Origin: Streptomyces sp. NBC_00459 | Lineage (GTDB): Bacteria > Actinomycetota > Actinomycetes > Streptomycetales > Streptomycetaceae | Reading direction: 5' to 3' | DNA length: 64,000 bases | Assembly: GCF_036013955.1 (NCBI RefSeq) | Contig: NZ_CP107903.1 | Span: 4,402,001 to 4,466,000, forward strand | Part shown: positions 15,014-23,467 of the stretch, one piece after another | Position numbering within the stretch: the first letter of the stretch is position 1 | Layout: the number at the start of each line of letters is the position of its first letter | Notes under the pieces: generated by a model | Seen by the model: the letters and a program-made list of their open reading frames with translations, nothing else | What the model was told of the DNA's origin: nothing | Database searches by the model: none | Position numbers and translations under genes: made by a program

Positions 15014-15769
15014 ATGCCGGGAGGCAGGCTCAGCCAGCCCGAACGTCAGCAGATCGCGCTGGGGCTGGCCGACGGCCTCGCCTACGCGGAGATCGCCCGA
15101 CGCCTCGAACGCCCGACCTCCACCGTCACGCGTGAGGTGATGCGCAACGGCGGCCCCACCGCCTACCGCGCCGAGGCGGCCCACCGCGCCACCGAACGCC
15201 GCGCCCACCGACGCAGGACCACCGCACCCCGGGGGCCGCAGGCGCCGGCGCCCGCCTACGGGCGTGACGCCGAGGCCGTACGCGAATACGAGGAAGTGTT
15301 CACCACCGTCCTCACGGCGTCGGGCATGCCCACGATGATGTCCCGGGTGATGTCCTGCCTCACCCTCACCGACTCCGGCAGCCTCACCGCGGCCGAACTC
15401 GTCCAGCGCCTCGACGTCAGCCCGGCGTCCGTGTCCAAGGCGATCACGTTCCTGGAGAGCCAGGGCTTCGTCCGCCGGGAAGCGGGCGAACGCCGCCGCG
15501 AGCGCTATGTCGTCGACGACGACGTCTGGTACGAGTCGATGCTGGCCAGCGCCCGCGCCATCGCCCAGATCGTCGGGATCGCACAGCAGGGCGTCGGCGT
15601 CCTCGGCTCCGGCACCCCGGCCGCCGCCCGTCTGGAGAACATCGCCCGCTTCCTCGACTTCGTCTCCGAGAGCACCGTCCGCGCCGCGGAACAGGCCCGC
15701 GAAGTCCTCCACACGAAACCCGCGACACCCTCGGGCGGCAGCGCCGAGCCGCCGCGCGAAGACCGGTGA
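15014..15769 (+). CDS. GbsR/MarR-type regulator with an extra N-terminal HTH, 251 aa
   Basis: ATG at 15014 follows GAAGGAG. Residues 7-45 (LSQPERQQIALGLADGLAYAEIARRLERPTSTVTREV in outline) form an IS30-like helix-turn-helix. A basic linker (ATERRAHRRRT) precedes a second DNA-binding domain at about 100-165 (LTAAELVQRLDVSPASVSKAI, FVRREAGERRRERYVVDD), which is MarR/GbsR-like. The helical C-terminus may dimerise or bind a ligand. Two potential DNA-binding units in one protein are common in this Streptomyces family. It probably controls the divergent DUF4097 gene and itself. Confidence 0.82.
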   Translation: MPGGRLSQPERQQIALGLADGLAYAEIARRLERPTSTVTREVMRNGGPTAYRAEAAHRATERRAHRRRTTAPRGPQAPAPAYGRDAEAVREYEEVFTTVLTASGMPTMMSRVMSCLTLTDSGSLTAAELVQRLDVSPASVSKAITFLESQGFVRREAGERRRERYVVDDDVWYESMLASARAIAQIVGIAQQGVGVLGSGTPAAARLENIARFLDFVSESTVRAAEQAREVLHTKPATPSGGSAEPPREDR

Positions 15770-15785
15770 CGGGACTCCGACCCCG

Positions 15786-16475
15786 TCAGGCGCTCAACCT
15801 GCTTACGCCGCCCACCGGGTGACGGGTCGTCAGCCATCCGCGCGCACCCGGCCCGAGGCGGGTCTCCTGCGGGCCGCGGAACCCCAGTGACCGCAGCTGG
15901 TCCCCGTGGCGGGGGGACGTCGTGATCGCGACGGCGGTCGCGGCCTGGTCGTCCACGGCACGCAGACCCGGGGCCAGCAGGTCGGCGGCCACGGTGTGGT
16001 CCCAGGCGCTGGTGTCGTCCAGCGCGCCGACGATGAACACCTTCCAGTGGGGCAGGTCGGGTCCCACGCCCTTCAGCCACATCGGCAGCATCGGCAGGGC
16101 CGGGCAGTCCTCCGGGCCGGTGGCGAGCTCACGGGCGAGCAGGCTGCTGAAGCGGGTGTCGGGGGGCTCGGACCCGACCCCCGGCGGCAGCCAGACGGCA
16201 GCGGCGAGGAGGCCGCCGTCCGACCGCTCGGCCACCCATATCCGGCCCTCTTCGAGGGCGTAGTGGGCCAGCACGAGCCGCATGGCGCTCTGTGCCCGCG
16301 CCCAGTCCGGAGCGACGAAGTCGCCGAAGGACGAGGGCCGGGGCGACGCGATCATGCGCACCACCGCCGGCACGTCCACCAGTTCCGCCGGGCGTACGGC
16401 TGCCGTCGGACGCAGTTGAACCATCGTCACGGGCATTGCGGTCGCGGTCGTCGTCGTCATCTTCGTGTTCTCCAT
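15786..16475 (-). CDS. GNAT-family N-acetyltransferase, 229 aa
   Basis: The N-terminal acceptor region reads VRPAELVDVPAVVRMIAS, the core has GRIWVAERSDGGLLAAAVWLPPG, then HWKVFIVGAL and a C-terminal TSPRHGDQLRSLGFRGPQE. This matches the GNAT fold of about 200-220 residues; the acetyl-CoA loop is not a clear Q/RxxGxG. ATG at 16475 is one base after the transporter stop, so coupling is possible. A second ATG at 16460 has GGAG nine bases upstream and could be the real start. Together with the DMT transporter it may form an export/modification resistance pair (inference). Confidence 0.78.
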   Translation of the reverse strand: MENTKMTTTTATAMPVTMVQLRPTAAVRPAELVDVPAVVRMIASPRPSSFGDFVAPDWARAQSAMRLVLAHYALEEGRIWVAERSDGGLLAAAVWLPPGVGSEPPDTRFSSLLARELATGPEDCPALPMLPMWLKGVGPDLPHWKVFIVGALDDTSAWDHTVAADLLAPGLRAVDDQAATAVAITTSPRHGDQLRSLGFRGPQETRLGPGARGWLTTRHPVGGVSRLSA

Positions 16476-16476
16476 T

Positions 16477-17424
16477 TCAGGCCGCCCGGCTCGTGCCGGT
16501 GAGGATCCGGGTGGGCCGCAGGTGAGGTACGCGCACGTCGAGGCTGACGGGACGTTCGAGCTGCGGCCCGGGCTGGGTCTGGGTCTGGGTCTGGGTCTGG
16601 GTCTGGGTCTGGGTCTGGGGCCGGCTGAGCAGGACCACGCCGCGTGCGGCCGTCACCCCGCCCGCGAGGGCGAGCAGGGCGCCGGTCGCGCCGTACTGGA
16701 AGCCCTCGCCGAGCAGGGTGACTCCGATGGCTGACGCGGCGACCGGATTGACGAGGGTGAGGAGTGCGAGCGGGCCGCCGAGACCACTGCCGTACGCCTT
16801 CTGGGCGAGCAGCAGCCCACCCGCGGCGAACCCGACGGTGAGGACCGCGAGCACCACCGCGCTCCACGACATCCCCACCCCGACGGCGAGCTTCTGGGCC
16901 AGCGTGGAGCCGACCCCGGAGGCGATGCCGGAGGCCGCCGCGAAAGCCAGGCCGCCCGCAGCCGAGCGACCCGAGGCCAGGCGTACGAGCACCGCGATGA
17001 CGGCGGCTGCGGCGAGCGCGACCAGCAGAACCCCGGTCGTGCTCAGGGTGCGGTCCGGCCCGCTCCCCGAGGCGGTGACCGTCAGCAGCGACGTCAGCCC
17101 GAAGAGCGTGAGAGCCATGCCGCGCCACTGCGTGCCCGAGGTCCGGCGGCGGGCGACCAGCGCGCCCAGGGGCACCGCCACCACGAGGGTCAGTACGCCC
17201 AGCGGCTGTACGAGGCTCAGCGGGCCGTACCGCAGCGCGACCACGTGCAGCAGCGCGCCGGCGGCGTTGAGGAGAACCGCTCCCCACCAGGAGCCCCGGG
17301 CGAGCGCCCCGCGCAGATTCACCGTTCCGGCCGCGGTCCGCTCCTGAACCACGGCGGCCGTGGCGTAGCAGAGCGCGGAAACGAGGGAGAGGGCGACGGC
17401 CAGGAGTACTGGGGAGCTCGTCAT
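16477..17424 (-). CDS. DMT-type (EamA-like) membrane transporter with a Gln-Thr tail repeat
   Basis: The product has 315 residues and about ten membrane helices in two halves (LLAVALSLVSALCYATAAVVQE and, later, VVLAVLTVGFAAGGLLLAQKAYG), as in small drug/metabolite exporters. The C-terminal cytoplasmic tail contains seven Gln-Thr dipeptides from a perfect hexanucleotide repeat. GGGAA precedes the chosen ATG at 17424; the frame extends further upstream, but through the operator. Two perfect palindromes in the promoter indicate repression by a TetR-like protein that is not encoded next to it. The acetyltransferase follows one base later. Confidence 0.82.
   Translation of the reverse strand: MTSSPVLLAVALSLVSALCYATAAVVQERTAAGTVNLRGALARGSWWGAVLLNAAGALLHVVALRYGPLSLVQPLGVLTLVVAVPLGALVARRRTSGTQWRGMALTLFGLTSLLTVTASGSGPDRTLSTTGVLLVALAAAAVIAVLVRLASGRSAAGGLAFAAASGIASGVGSTLAQKLAVGVGMSWSAVVLAVLTVGFAAGGLLLAQKAYGSGLGGPLALLTLVNPVAASAIGVTLLGEGFQYGATGALLALAGGVTAARGVVLLSRPQTQTQTQTQTQTQTQPGPQLERPVSLDVRVPHLRPTRILTGTSRAA
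16573..16620. repeat. Hexanucleotide repeat ctgggt, eight units
   Basis: Seven perfect ctgggt units and a final ctgggg lie within the transporter gene, coding Gln-Thr on the minus strand. Copy-number changes would lengthen or shorten the tail without changing frame. Confidence 0.95.
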
Positions 17425-17440
17425 CACATATTCCCATCGA

Positions 17441-17498
17441 TACGAAACGGTTTCGTACCGACAAGCTACGGTGGTCCGCATCGAAACGCAAGCGTTTC
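17441..17498 (-). promoter_or_regulatory. Transporter promoter with two palindromic operators
   Basis: Minus strand: -35 TTGCGT (17491-17486), 17 nt, -10 TAGCTT (17468-17463). The -35 box lies inside the palindrome GAAACGCAAGCGTTTC (17483-17498), and a second palindrome, TACGAAACGGTTTCGTA (17441-17457), covers the region just after the start point. Both share GAAACG half-sites. This is the architecture of a repressed TetR-type promoter. Confidence 0.75.
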
Positions 17499-17851
17499 TT
17501 TAGGGCGGCCTCCGCCAATGCCCGGTGGCGGAGGCAGCAGCGGCAGCGGCAGGCGTCGATCACGGGCGCGGCGTCTCCCGACTCGCGCAAGTGAAGGTGC
17601 CGCCCAATCGCGGGTCGGCCAGGCCCCGTTCGGCATCGACCCTGGTCACGGAGCCATCGAATCCGGATAAATTGCCAATTCTCCGGCAACCATCCGGTCC
17701 CGGCAGCGTCTTACAAGCGCATAGGCTCACTCCCTGCCTTGACGTACGGGTCGGCCACATGGGAACCGGTGCTGCGGCATCCCGCGCACCCCTTCTCGCA
17801 CCTCACCGCACCGCGCCTCGCACCACACCTTCAGCGAATCCGGGGGGATTC
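17499..17851. other. Non-coding stretch upstream of the surface-protein gene
   Basis: About 350 nt separate the transporter operator from the next start codon. Open frames here have no ribosome site and poor codon bias. A GGGGGG at the right end is the ribosome site of the next gene. No repeat, RNA gene or clear promoter was recognised. Confidence 0.5.
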
Positions 17852-19132
17852 ATGTTTCGCACCATCCATATCGGTCGTCCACTCGCCATGGGGGCGGCCG
17901 GCATGCTGATCTCGCTGGGCGCGGTGGCCGCGACCGCGCCCGCCGTGTGGGCCGGGCCGGGAACGCCGACTCCGTCGGCCGGGCCCTCGCAGGCCTGCTG
18001 CCACACCGAGTTGACCGTGGACGGGCCCGCCGGGGTGGGGTTGGCCGGACAGCCGGTCGGGTTCACCGAGAAGATCACCAACACCTCCGCCACCGAGTCG
18101 GAGGACGTCTTCCTCAACCTGGTCGCGGACGCCGGCGCCGGCATGCCGGAGAACGGCCTGGCCATCTGGTACCGCACGGACGAAGGTGCCTGGGAGAAGG
18201 TGACGCTGGAGTACCGCAGCGGTTCGTTCCAGGGCGCGCTGCCGCTCACCATCACCCTCGGTCCCGGCGAGAGCCGACTCCTCCACCTGCGCCTCGGGCT
18301 GCCCATGGGCGAGCCGCACAACGGGAACAGCGACGGGGGCACCAGATCCGTCGAGCTGACCTCCTCCGTCGGCGCCGCGGACGGTTCCTGGGTCCTTCAG
18401 GACCGTGACGTCCGGACCGTCGCCGTCCAGGGCCTGTCCGCCGGCCTCACCGGCGTACCCGCGACGGCCGTGCCCGGCGGGGCGCCCGTCGAGTTCGAGG
18501 CGACCCTCTCCAACACGACGGCGTCCGACTACGTCAACCTCGGCAGCGTCCTGTTCACCGACCGGTACGCCACCGTGCAGGTGTTCCGCGAGGGCGGCTG
18601 GGTCACGCTGAACCCGGTTGTCGCCGATGCCGAGTCCGACACGTTCGGCCACTACCTGCGCGGCCACGACCACACGGCCCCGGTGGGCAGCAGCAGCACC
18701 GTTCCGGTACGGGTCACCTGGGCGGCGAACGCTCCCCTCGGCAGAACCACCCTGACCCAGAGCGTCATCGTCAACGAGGGCCGGGTCCCCTTCCGGGGCA
18801 CCTACGTGGGCACCGCATCCGCCCAGGTGAAACTGACCGCCGGCCAGTCGGCAACGCCGAGCGCGTCGGCGTCCGCGAGCGCGAGCCCGACCACAACGGC
18901 CCCGGGCCCGACCGGCAGCGCCTCCCCCACCGCAGCCACGCCCACGCCCACTCCCACGCCCACATCCACCGCGTCCACCCCGCCCGTCGGCTCTCCGGCC
19001 GACACCGGCACCCAACTGGCCAGCACCGGCGGCGACAACGGCGGCACGCTCGCACTGTCCCTCGGCGGCACCGCGTTCGTGCTCGCCGGAGGCTCCCTGG
19101 CCGCCTACACGCGGCTGCGGCGCCGCGCGTAG
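17852..19132 (+). CDS. Secreted surface protein with LAXTG sortase signal, 426 aa
   Basis: A signal peptide covers about residues 1-34 (cut after VWAG or nearby). Two beta-sandwich domains follow (about 48-195 and 198-345), each with patterns like VGFTEKITNTSATESEDVFLNLV and VEFEATLSNTTASDYVNLGSV, suggesting a duplicated Ig/DUF11-like fold. A Ser/Thr/Pro/Ala stalk (about 350-385) leads to LASTGG (about 389), a hydrophobic segment and RLRRRA. The LAXTG motif is what class E sortases of Streptomyces recognise to attach proteins to peptidoglycan. GGGGGG precedes ATG 17852. The ligand is unknown; the mature N-terminus has a CC pair. Confidence 0.88.
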   Translation: MFRTIHIGRPLAMGAAGMLISLGAVAATAPAVWAGPGTPTPSAGPSQACCHTELTVDGPAGVGLAGQPVGFTEKITNTSATESEDVFLNLVADAGAGMPENGLAIWYRTDEGAWEKVTLEYRSGSFQGALPLTITLGPGESRLLHLRLGLPMGEPHNGNSDGGTRSVELTSSVGAADGSWVLQDRDVRTVAVQGLSAGLTGVPATAVPGGAPVEFEATLSNTTASDYVNLGSVLFTDRYATVQVFREGGWVTLNPVVADAESDTFGHYLRGHDHTAPVGSSSTVPVRVTWAANAPLGRTTLTQSVIVNEGRVPFRGTYVGTASAQVKLTAGQSATPSASASASASPTTTAPGPTGSASPTAATPTPTPTPTSTASTPPVGSPADTGTQLASTGGDNGGTLALSLGGTAFVLAGGSLAAYTRLRRRA

Positions 19133-19145
19133 GGCCAGTTCGACA

Positions 19146-19203
19146 CCGCTGACGCCGATGGGTACCCGCCCTCGCCGGAGCGGGTACCCATCGGCGTCAG
19201 CGG
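19146..19203. terminator. Bidirectional terminator, perfect 24-bp stem
   Basis: Arms at 19146-19169 and 19180-19203 are exactly complementary and enclose 10 nt. The hairpin lies between the convergent surface-protein and 5'-nucleotidase genes. Confidence 0.92.
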
Positions 19204-19228
19204 CCCGATCGGGGCCGGGGCACAGACG

Positions 19229-21067
19229 TCAGGCGGGGAACACCGCCGTACCGCCCTGCGTCAGCTTCCAGTTGGTGACCGCGAAGTCGGCGGGGTTCAG
19301 GGTCCCCTTCGTCGTCACGTAGTCGATCATCAGCTGGCGGATCTCGTTCGTCGAGCTGTACGCGATGTCGGCGGCGGCGATGTGCGGGTAGCCGGAACCC
19401 CCGTTGGCGCGGTAGTTGTTCACCGCCACCACGAAGACCTGGTCGTCCGTGACCGAAGTACCCTTGTAGGAAAGGTTCTTGATCCTCGAACCCTCCGCCT
19501 GCGCGATGTCGATCTCGTACTCGACACCGGCGGCCGTGTCGTACATGTAGTCCCAGAAGTTGTTGGCGTTCGTCAGCGTCGCGGTGTCGACGGCCGTGCC
19601 CGCCGGCACCTGGTGGTAGTACTTCGCCGCGAACTCCAGGTAGTCCCTGAGCTGGGCACCCGTCAGCTTCTTGCCGTACAGGGTGTTGTCGTAGATGTAG
19701 AGCCCGGCGACATCGCGGATGCTGACATCACCCTTGGGGATGTCGGCGCTACGGCTGAAGGGCGCGGCGACCGAGATCAGCGGAAGGGCGGCATCCGCGC
19801 TCGACAGGCCGGTTGCCACGGTGGCCATCTGGACCTGGTGGATGAAGTCCATGACGGGTACGTCCTTCCAGCACGCCTCCGCCGCCGACAGATCCGCCGT
19901 ACACGTGCCGACAGCCGTGTTGACGTACTTCACGACGAGATCGTGGTCGGCCTTGAGCAGCCTGGTGATCTGCTCGTCCTCCGCGACGGCGTTGCTGTTG
20001 AGCGTCTTCGCCTTCGTGCTGGTCACCTTCCACTGACCACGCTCCAGTTCGAGCTCGAAGTCGAAGACGGTCAGGCGCATGCCGTAGCAGTACGGCTCCG
20101 AGAGGACCACGTCCTTGCCGGTCGCCTTGTTCGTCACCGTGTACGACGACACCTCGGTGTGGGTGTGCCCGACGAGGATCGCGTCGATCCCGGGCACCTG
20201 CTCCGCCACCAGGTTCGACGCGTTCTCGACGTACGGCAGCTCGTTCCCGTACGACGAACTGCCGTCCAGGCCCGAGTGATCCGTGAGGAAGACGACGTCA
20301 CAGCCGAGGGCGCGCATGCGCGGGACGTACTTCTTCGCCTGCTCGACCAGACCCGTGAACGTCATCTTCCCGGCGACGTTGTCCTTGTCCCACAGGGCGA
20401 TTCCGGGGTTCGTGAGGCCGAGGATGCCGACCTTGATGTCCGGTGCGCCGGGGACCCGGATGCGCTTGACGGTGTACGGCTGGAAGGCGGGCCGAAGCGT
20501 CTTCGCGTCGAGGGCGTTCGCGCCCAGGAGCGGGAACCTGCACTGGCTCTCGAACTTGCGGAGGGTGTCGATGCCGTAGTTGAACTCGTGGTTGCCGAGG
20601 GCGGCTGCGTCGTAGCGCATCGCGTTCATGGCGACGGCCATCGGGTGCTCGGGCGCCCGCTTGCCCTTGGTGCCAGAGCCGTCGATGGGGTCCACGCGCG
20701 CGTAGTAGTACGCCAGTGACGTGCCCTGGATGATGTCGCCCGCGTCGACGAGCAGGACGTGGTCCTCGCCCTTCTCCGCGCGCTGCTGCTTGATGAGGGT
20801 GGCCACGCGGGCGACACCGACCGAGTTGCCCGCCTTGTCCGTGTAGGCGGCGTCGGTGTAGTAGTCCCAGTCGAAGACGTGGCTGTGCAGGTCGGTGGTC
20901 CCCAGGATGGAGAAGGACCAGGTGCGGGGCGGCTTGCAGTGCGCGCTGTCGGCACGGTCGGCGGCCTGCGCGGGCGCTGCCGCGACGGATCCGGCGGCTG
21001 CCACGACGGCGCCGGTGACGGCCGACTTGTGCATGAACTGACGGCGGTTCATGGGCGATATGGGCAT
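19229..21067 (-). CDS. Tat-exported 5'-nucleotidase / bifunctional metallophosphatase, 612 aa
   Basis: The enzyme should remove phosphate from nucleotides outside the cell with a two-metal centre. The N-terminus has a Tat-type signal (NRRQFMHKSAVTGAVVAAAG). Metal motifs of the calcineurin-like domain follow in order: GTTDLHSHV, DAGDIIQG, GNHEFNYG, TDHSG, GHTHTE. The C-terminal substrate domain of 5'-nucleotidases spans about 380-600 (RDVAGLYIYDNTLY, VAVNNYRANGGSGYP). AGGAG precedes the ATG. A sequence resembling PhoP-binding repeats lies upstream, so phosphate limitation may induce it. The gene ends at a strong terminator. Confidence 0.92.
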   Translation of the reverse strand: MPISPMNRRQFMHKSAVTGAVVAAAGSVAAAPAQAADRADSAHCKPPRTWSFSILGTTDLHSHVFDWDYYTDAAYTDKAGNSVGVARVATLIKQQRAEKGEDHVLLVDAGDIIQGTSLAYYYARVDPIDGSGTKGKRAPEHPMAVAMNAMRYDAAALGNHEFNYGIDTLRKFESQCRFPLLGANALDAKTLRPAFQPYTVKRIRVPGAPDIKVGILGLTNPGIALWDKDNVAGKMTFTGLVEQAKKYVPRMRALGCDVVFLTDHSGLDGSSSYGNELPYVENASNLVAEQVPGIDAILVGHTHTEVSSYTVTNKATGKDVVLSEPYCYGMRLTVFDFELELERGQWKVTSTKAKTLNSNAVAEDEQITRLLKADHDLVVKYVNTAVGTCTADLSAAEACWKDVPVMDFIHQVQMATVATGLSSADAALPLISVAAPFSRSADIPKGDVSIRDVAGLYIYDNTLYGKKLTGAQLRDYLEFAAKYYHQVPAGTAVDTATLTNANNFWDYMYDTAAGVEYEIDIAQAEGSRIKNLSYKGTSVTDDQVFVVAVNNYRANGGSGYPHIAAADIAYSSTNEIRQLMIDYVTTKGTLNPADFAVTNWKLTQGGTAVFPA

Positions 21068-21233
21068 GGGCGGGACTCCTGGGCAGCTGGGACGACTGAG
21101 CGGCAGAGGACAGCGGGCGGGTGGCTACACGCGTAGATCGTGGCGGCACACGGGCCCGCCAGGAACCAAGAACAGGCCATGACAGGCCATGTCCCGGTCA
21201 ATTCCACCGAAAAGCGGGACTCCCACCCACCCC

Positions 21234-21266
21234 GTTAACCCCGTGTGAACCTTCTGTCAGTGGTGT
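21234..21266 (+). promoter_or_regulatory. Putative PHO box (three 11-nt direct repeats)
   Basis: Three consecutive 11-mers GTTAACCCCGT, GTGAACCTTCT and GTCAGTGGTGT resemble the Streptomyces PhoP consensus built on GTTCACC direct repeats. A TACGCT -10-like box follows at 21271-21276, so the repeats cover the -35 zone of the plus-strand gene, as at PhoP-activated promoters. The divergent gene is a 5'-nucleotidase, a known type of phosphate-regulated gene. The third repeat is weak. Confidence 0.45.
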
Positions 21267-21352
21267 GACCTACGCTGCTCTTCACTTGTTCCACACAGAG
21301 ACCAAGTGGCCCCACTGCGGGGCACTTTCGTACCGGGGGGTTCGAAACCATC

Positions 21353-23353
21353 GTGCACAGACGCACTCTCTCGACCGCACTTGCGGTCGCACTCACTTTC
21401 GGTTCCGTCGCGCTCACCACCGGCGTCGCGGGCACCGCCATGGCGGACGATCAGCTGAACCTGGGCATCAACTCGTTCGGTGCCATCGCCGTGGACGGCG
21501 TTCACCAGCGGGTCTTCGTCAGCGATCCGGTCAGCAGCCGGGTCGTCGCCCTGGACTACCGGGGCAACTTCGTCGCAGAGGTGTCCAACCTGCGCGGCGT
21601 CAAGGGCCTGGAGCTGTCCGCCGACTCCAAGACGCTGTACGCGGCGGTGCCCGATGCCCCGAGCACCACCGGCGACGCGATCGTCGCCATCGACGCGGCC
21701 ACGGTCACGGTGTCGGCGCAGTACCCGACGGGGGACGTGAACCCCCAGTCCGTGGCCGTCGCGGGCGGCAAGCTGTGGTTCGGATACGGCACCCCGGGCA
21801 CCGGCAACATCGGCTCGGTCGACCTGACCGACCCGGAGCACAAGGTCACCCTGGACGCCGACGCGGCCAAGCCGTGGAGCGCCGCTCCCCTGCTGGACGC
21901 CGCGCCGGGCTCGGGCAGCCTGGTCGCGGGCCTGCCCGGTCTGGCCTGGTCCGAGCTGGGCGTGTACGACGTCTCGTCGGGCACCGCGACCGCCACCGCG
22001 CGCAAGACCGTCGCGGGCAGCGAACTGCGCGACCTCTCGGTCACGCCGGACGGCGGACGGGTCGTCGTGGCCGCCCAGGACCCGTACAACCACGTGACGT
22101 ACAAGACCTCCGACCTCACGTCGGACGGCAAGTACTCCAACACCGCGGGGTCCGCCAACGCGGTGGCCGTCGCCCCCGACGGCACGGTCGCCGCGGGCAA
22201 CGACACGTACTTCGGCCAGGGCCTGAACGTCTACAAGCCGGGCCGCGCGGCCTCGGTCCGGGACTACGACCTCATCAACGGAGGCAGCACCGGCAGACTC
22301 TCCACGGCCGGCCTCGGCTGGGCACCGGACCGGTCCCGCCTCTTCGCGGTGACGGCCGCCGACCAGGACAACAGCTACGACCTGCGCATCCTGAACAACC
22401 CGACGAAGGCCGTCACCAGCGTCTCCGTCACCGCCCCCGCCAAGTCCGACCGTACGAAGAAGCTCACGGTCAAGGGCAAGCTCACCAGCAAGGTGGCCGT
22501 CCCGGCGGGCACCAAGCTGACGATCACCCGCAAGGACCTGGACAACCCGAGCGGCCGGAAGATCGGCACGGCGACGGTCGCGGCGAACGGCACGTTCTCC
22601 TTCACCAACAGCCCGCCGGCCGGCGGCAAGGTGACGTACACGCTGTCGTACGCGGGTGACGCCGACCACCTGGCGTCCTCCGGCTCGGACACGGTCGACG
22701 TCTCGCGCGCGGCGACCACACTCCGCCTCTCCAACAACAAGAAGACGTACGACTACGCGAAGAGCGTCAAGTTCACGGCGCACCTCGGCAAGACGTACAA
22801 GAACCGCAAGGTCGAGATCTGGGCCGACCCGTACGGCTCCGACCGGCCCAACAAGCTGGTCAAGGCCGGCACGGTCAACAGCAACGGCGACTTCTCGGCC
22901 ACGTACAAGCTCACCCGCGACACCCGCCTGACGGCACGCTTCACGGGCGACTCGCGCTACGCGCCGAAGACGGTGGCCAGCACGGTCTACACCAAGGTCA
23001 AGGTGTCGACGTCGATCAGCCGCCAGTACAAGAACAAGAACGTGTACGGCCAGACCTACGCCTACTTCCACCAGGCCACGGTCCCGCTGTTCACCACGTC
23101 GATGACGGCGTACCCGCACCGCCAGCAGCGCCTCCAGATCGAGTACTTCTACGAGGGCACCTGGTACGACGGCGGCTCCCAGTACTTCGCCCTGGACTCG
23201 GCCGGCATCTCCCGCGTGGAACTGGGCGGCACCCACGACATCGGCTTCCGCTTCCGGATCCGCTCGTCGTACATCGACGGCGCCCAGGCCTCGGGCGACA
23301 ACGTGAACACGACGACGCACGGGGCGTGGAAGTACTTCATCTTCACGAGCTGA
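21353..23353 (+). CDS. Secreted beta-propeller protein with Ig-like repeats, 666 aa
   Basis: GTG at 21353 starts a signal peptide (to about residue 31, ATAMA). Residues about 35-345 form a YVTN/NHL-like propeller with blades such as GAIAVDGVHQRVFVSDPVSSRVVALD and VAVAPDGTVAAGNDTYFG. Residues about 350-545 contain two bacterial Ig-like domains (VSVTAPAKSDRTKKLTVKGKL; TLRLSNNKKTYDYAKSVKFTAHL). The last 120 residues are a separate beta-rich, Tyr-rich domain. Such proteins bind surfaces or polymers; no catalytic site is evident. A putative PHO box precedes the gene. Confidence 0.85.
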   Translation: MHRRTLSTALAVALTFGSVALTTGVAGTAMADDQLNLGINSFGAIAVDGVHQRVFVSDPVSSRVVALDYRGNFVAEVSNLRGVKGLELSADSKTLYAAVPDAPSTTGDAIVAIDAATVTVSAQYPTGDVNPQSVAVAGGKLWFGYGTPGTGNIGSVDLTDPEHKVTLDADAAKPWSAAPLLDAAPGSGSLVAGLPGLAWSELGVYDVSSGTATATARKTVAGSELRDLSVTPDGGRVVVAAQDPYNHVTYKTSDLTSDGKYSNTAGSANAVAVAPDGTVAAGNDTYFGQGLNVYKPGRAASVRDYDLINGGSTGRLSTAGLGWAPDRSRLFAVTAADQDNSYDLRILNNPTKAVTSVSVTAPAKSDRTKKLTVKGKLTSKVAVPAGTKLTITRKDLDNPSGRKIGTATVAANGTFSFTNSPPAGGKVTYTLSYAGDADHLASSGSDTVDVSRAATTLRLSNNKKTYDYAKSVKFTAHLGKTYKNRKVEIWADPYGSDRPNKLVKAGTVNSNGDFSATYKLTRDTRLTARFTGDSRYAPKTVASTVYTKVKVSTSISRQYKNKNVYGQTYAYFHQATVPLFTTSMTAYPHRQQRLQIEYFYEGTWYDGGSQYFALDSAGISRVELGGTHDIGFRFRIRSSYIDGAQASGDNVNTTTHGAWKYFIFTS

Positions 23354-23467
23354 GTACCCAAGCCCCAAGGTCCGGTGGACCTGAGGGATCGAGAGAACCG
23401 GCTGCCTCTCAGCGCACGCTTGACTACGCTGAGTGGCAGCTGGTCCGTCTCAGGGGAAAGGCGCGTC

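Noticed and set aside
21257-23368. Long minus-strand frame opposite the propeller protein
   Set aside because: No recognisable domain, composition of an antisense shadow; the plus frame has a signal peptide and Ig-like domains.
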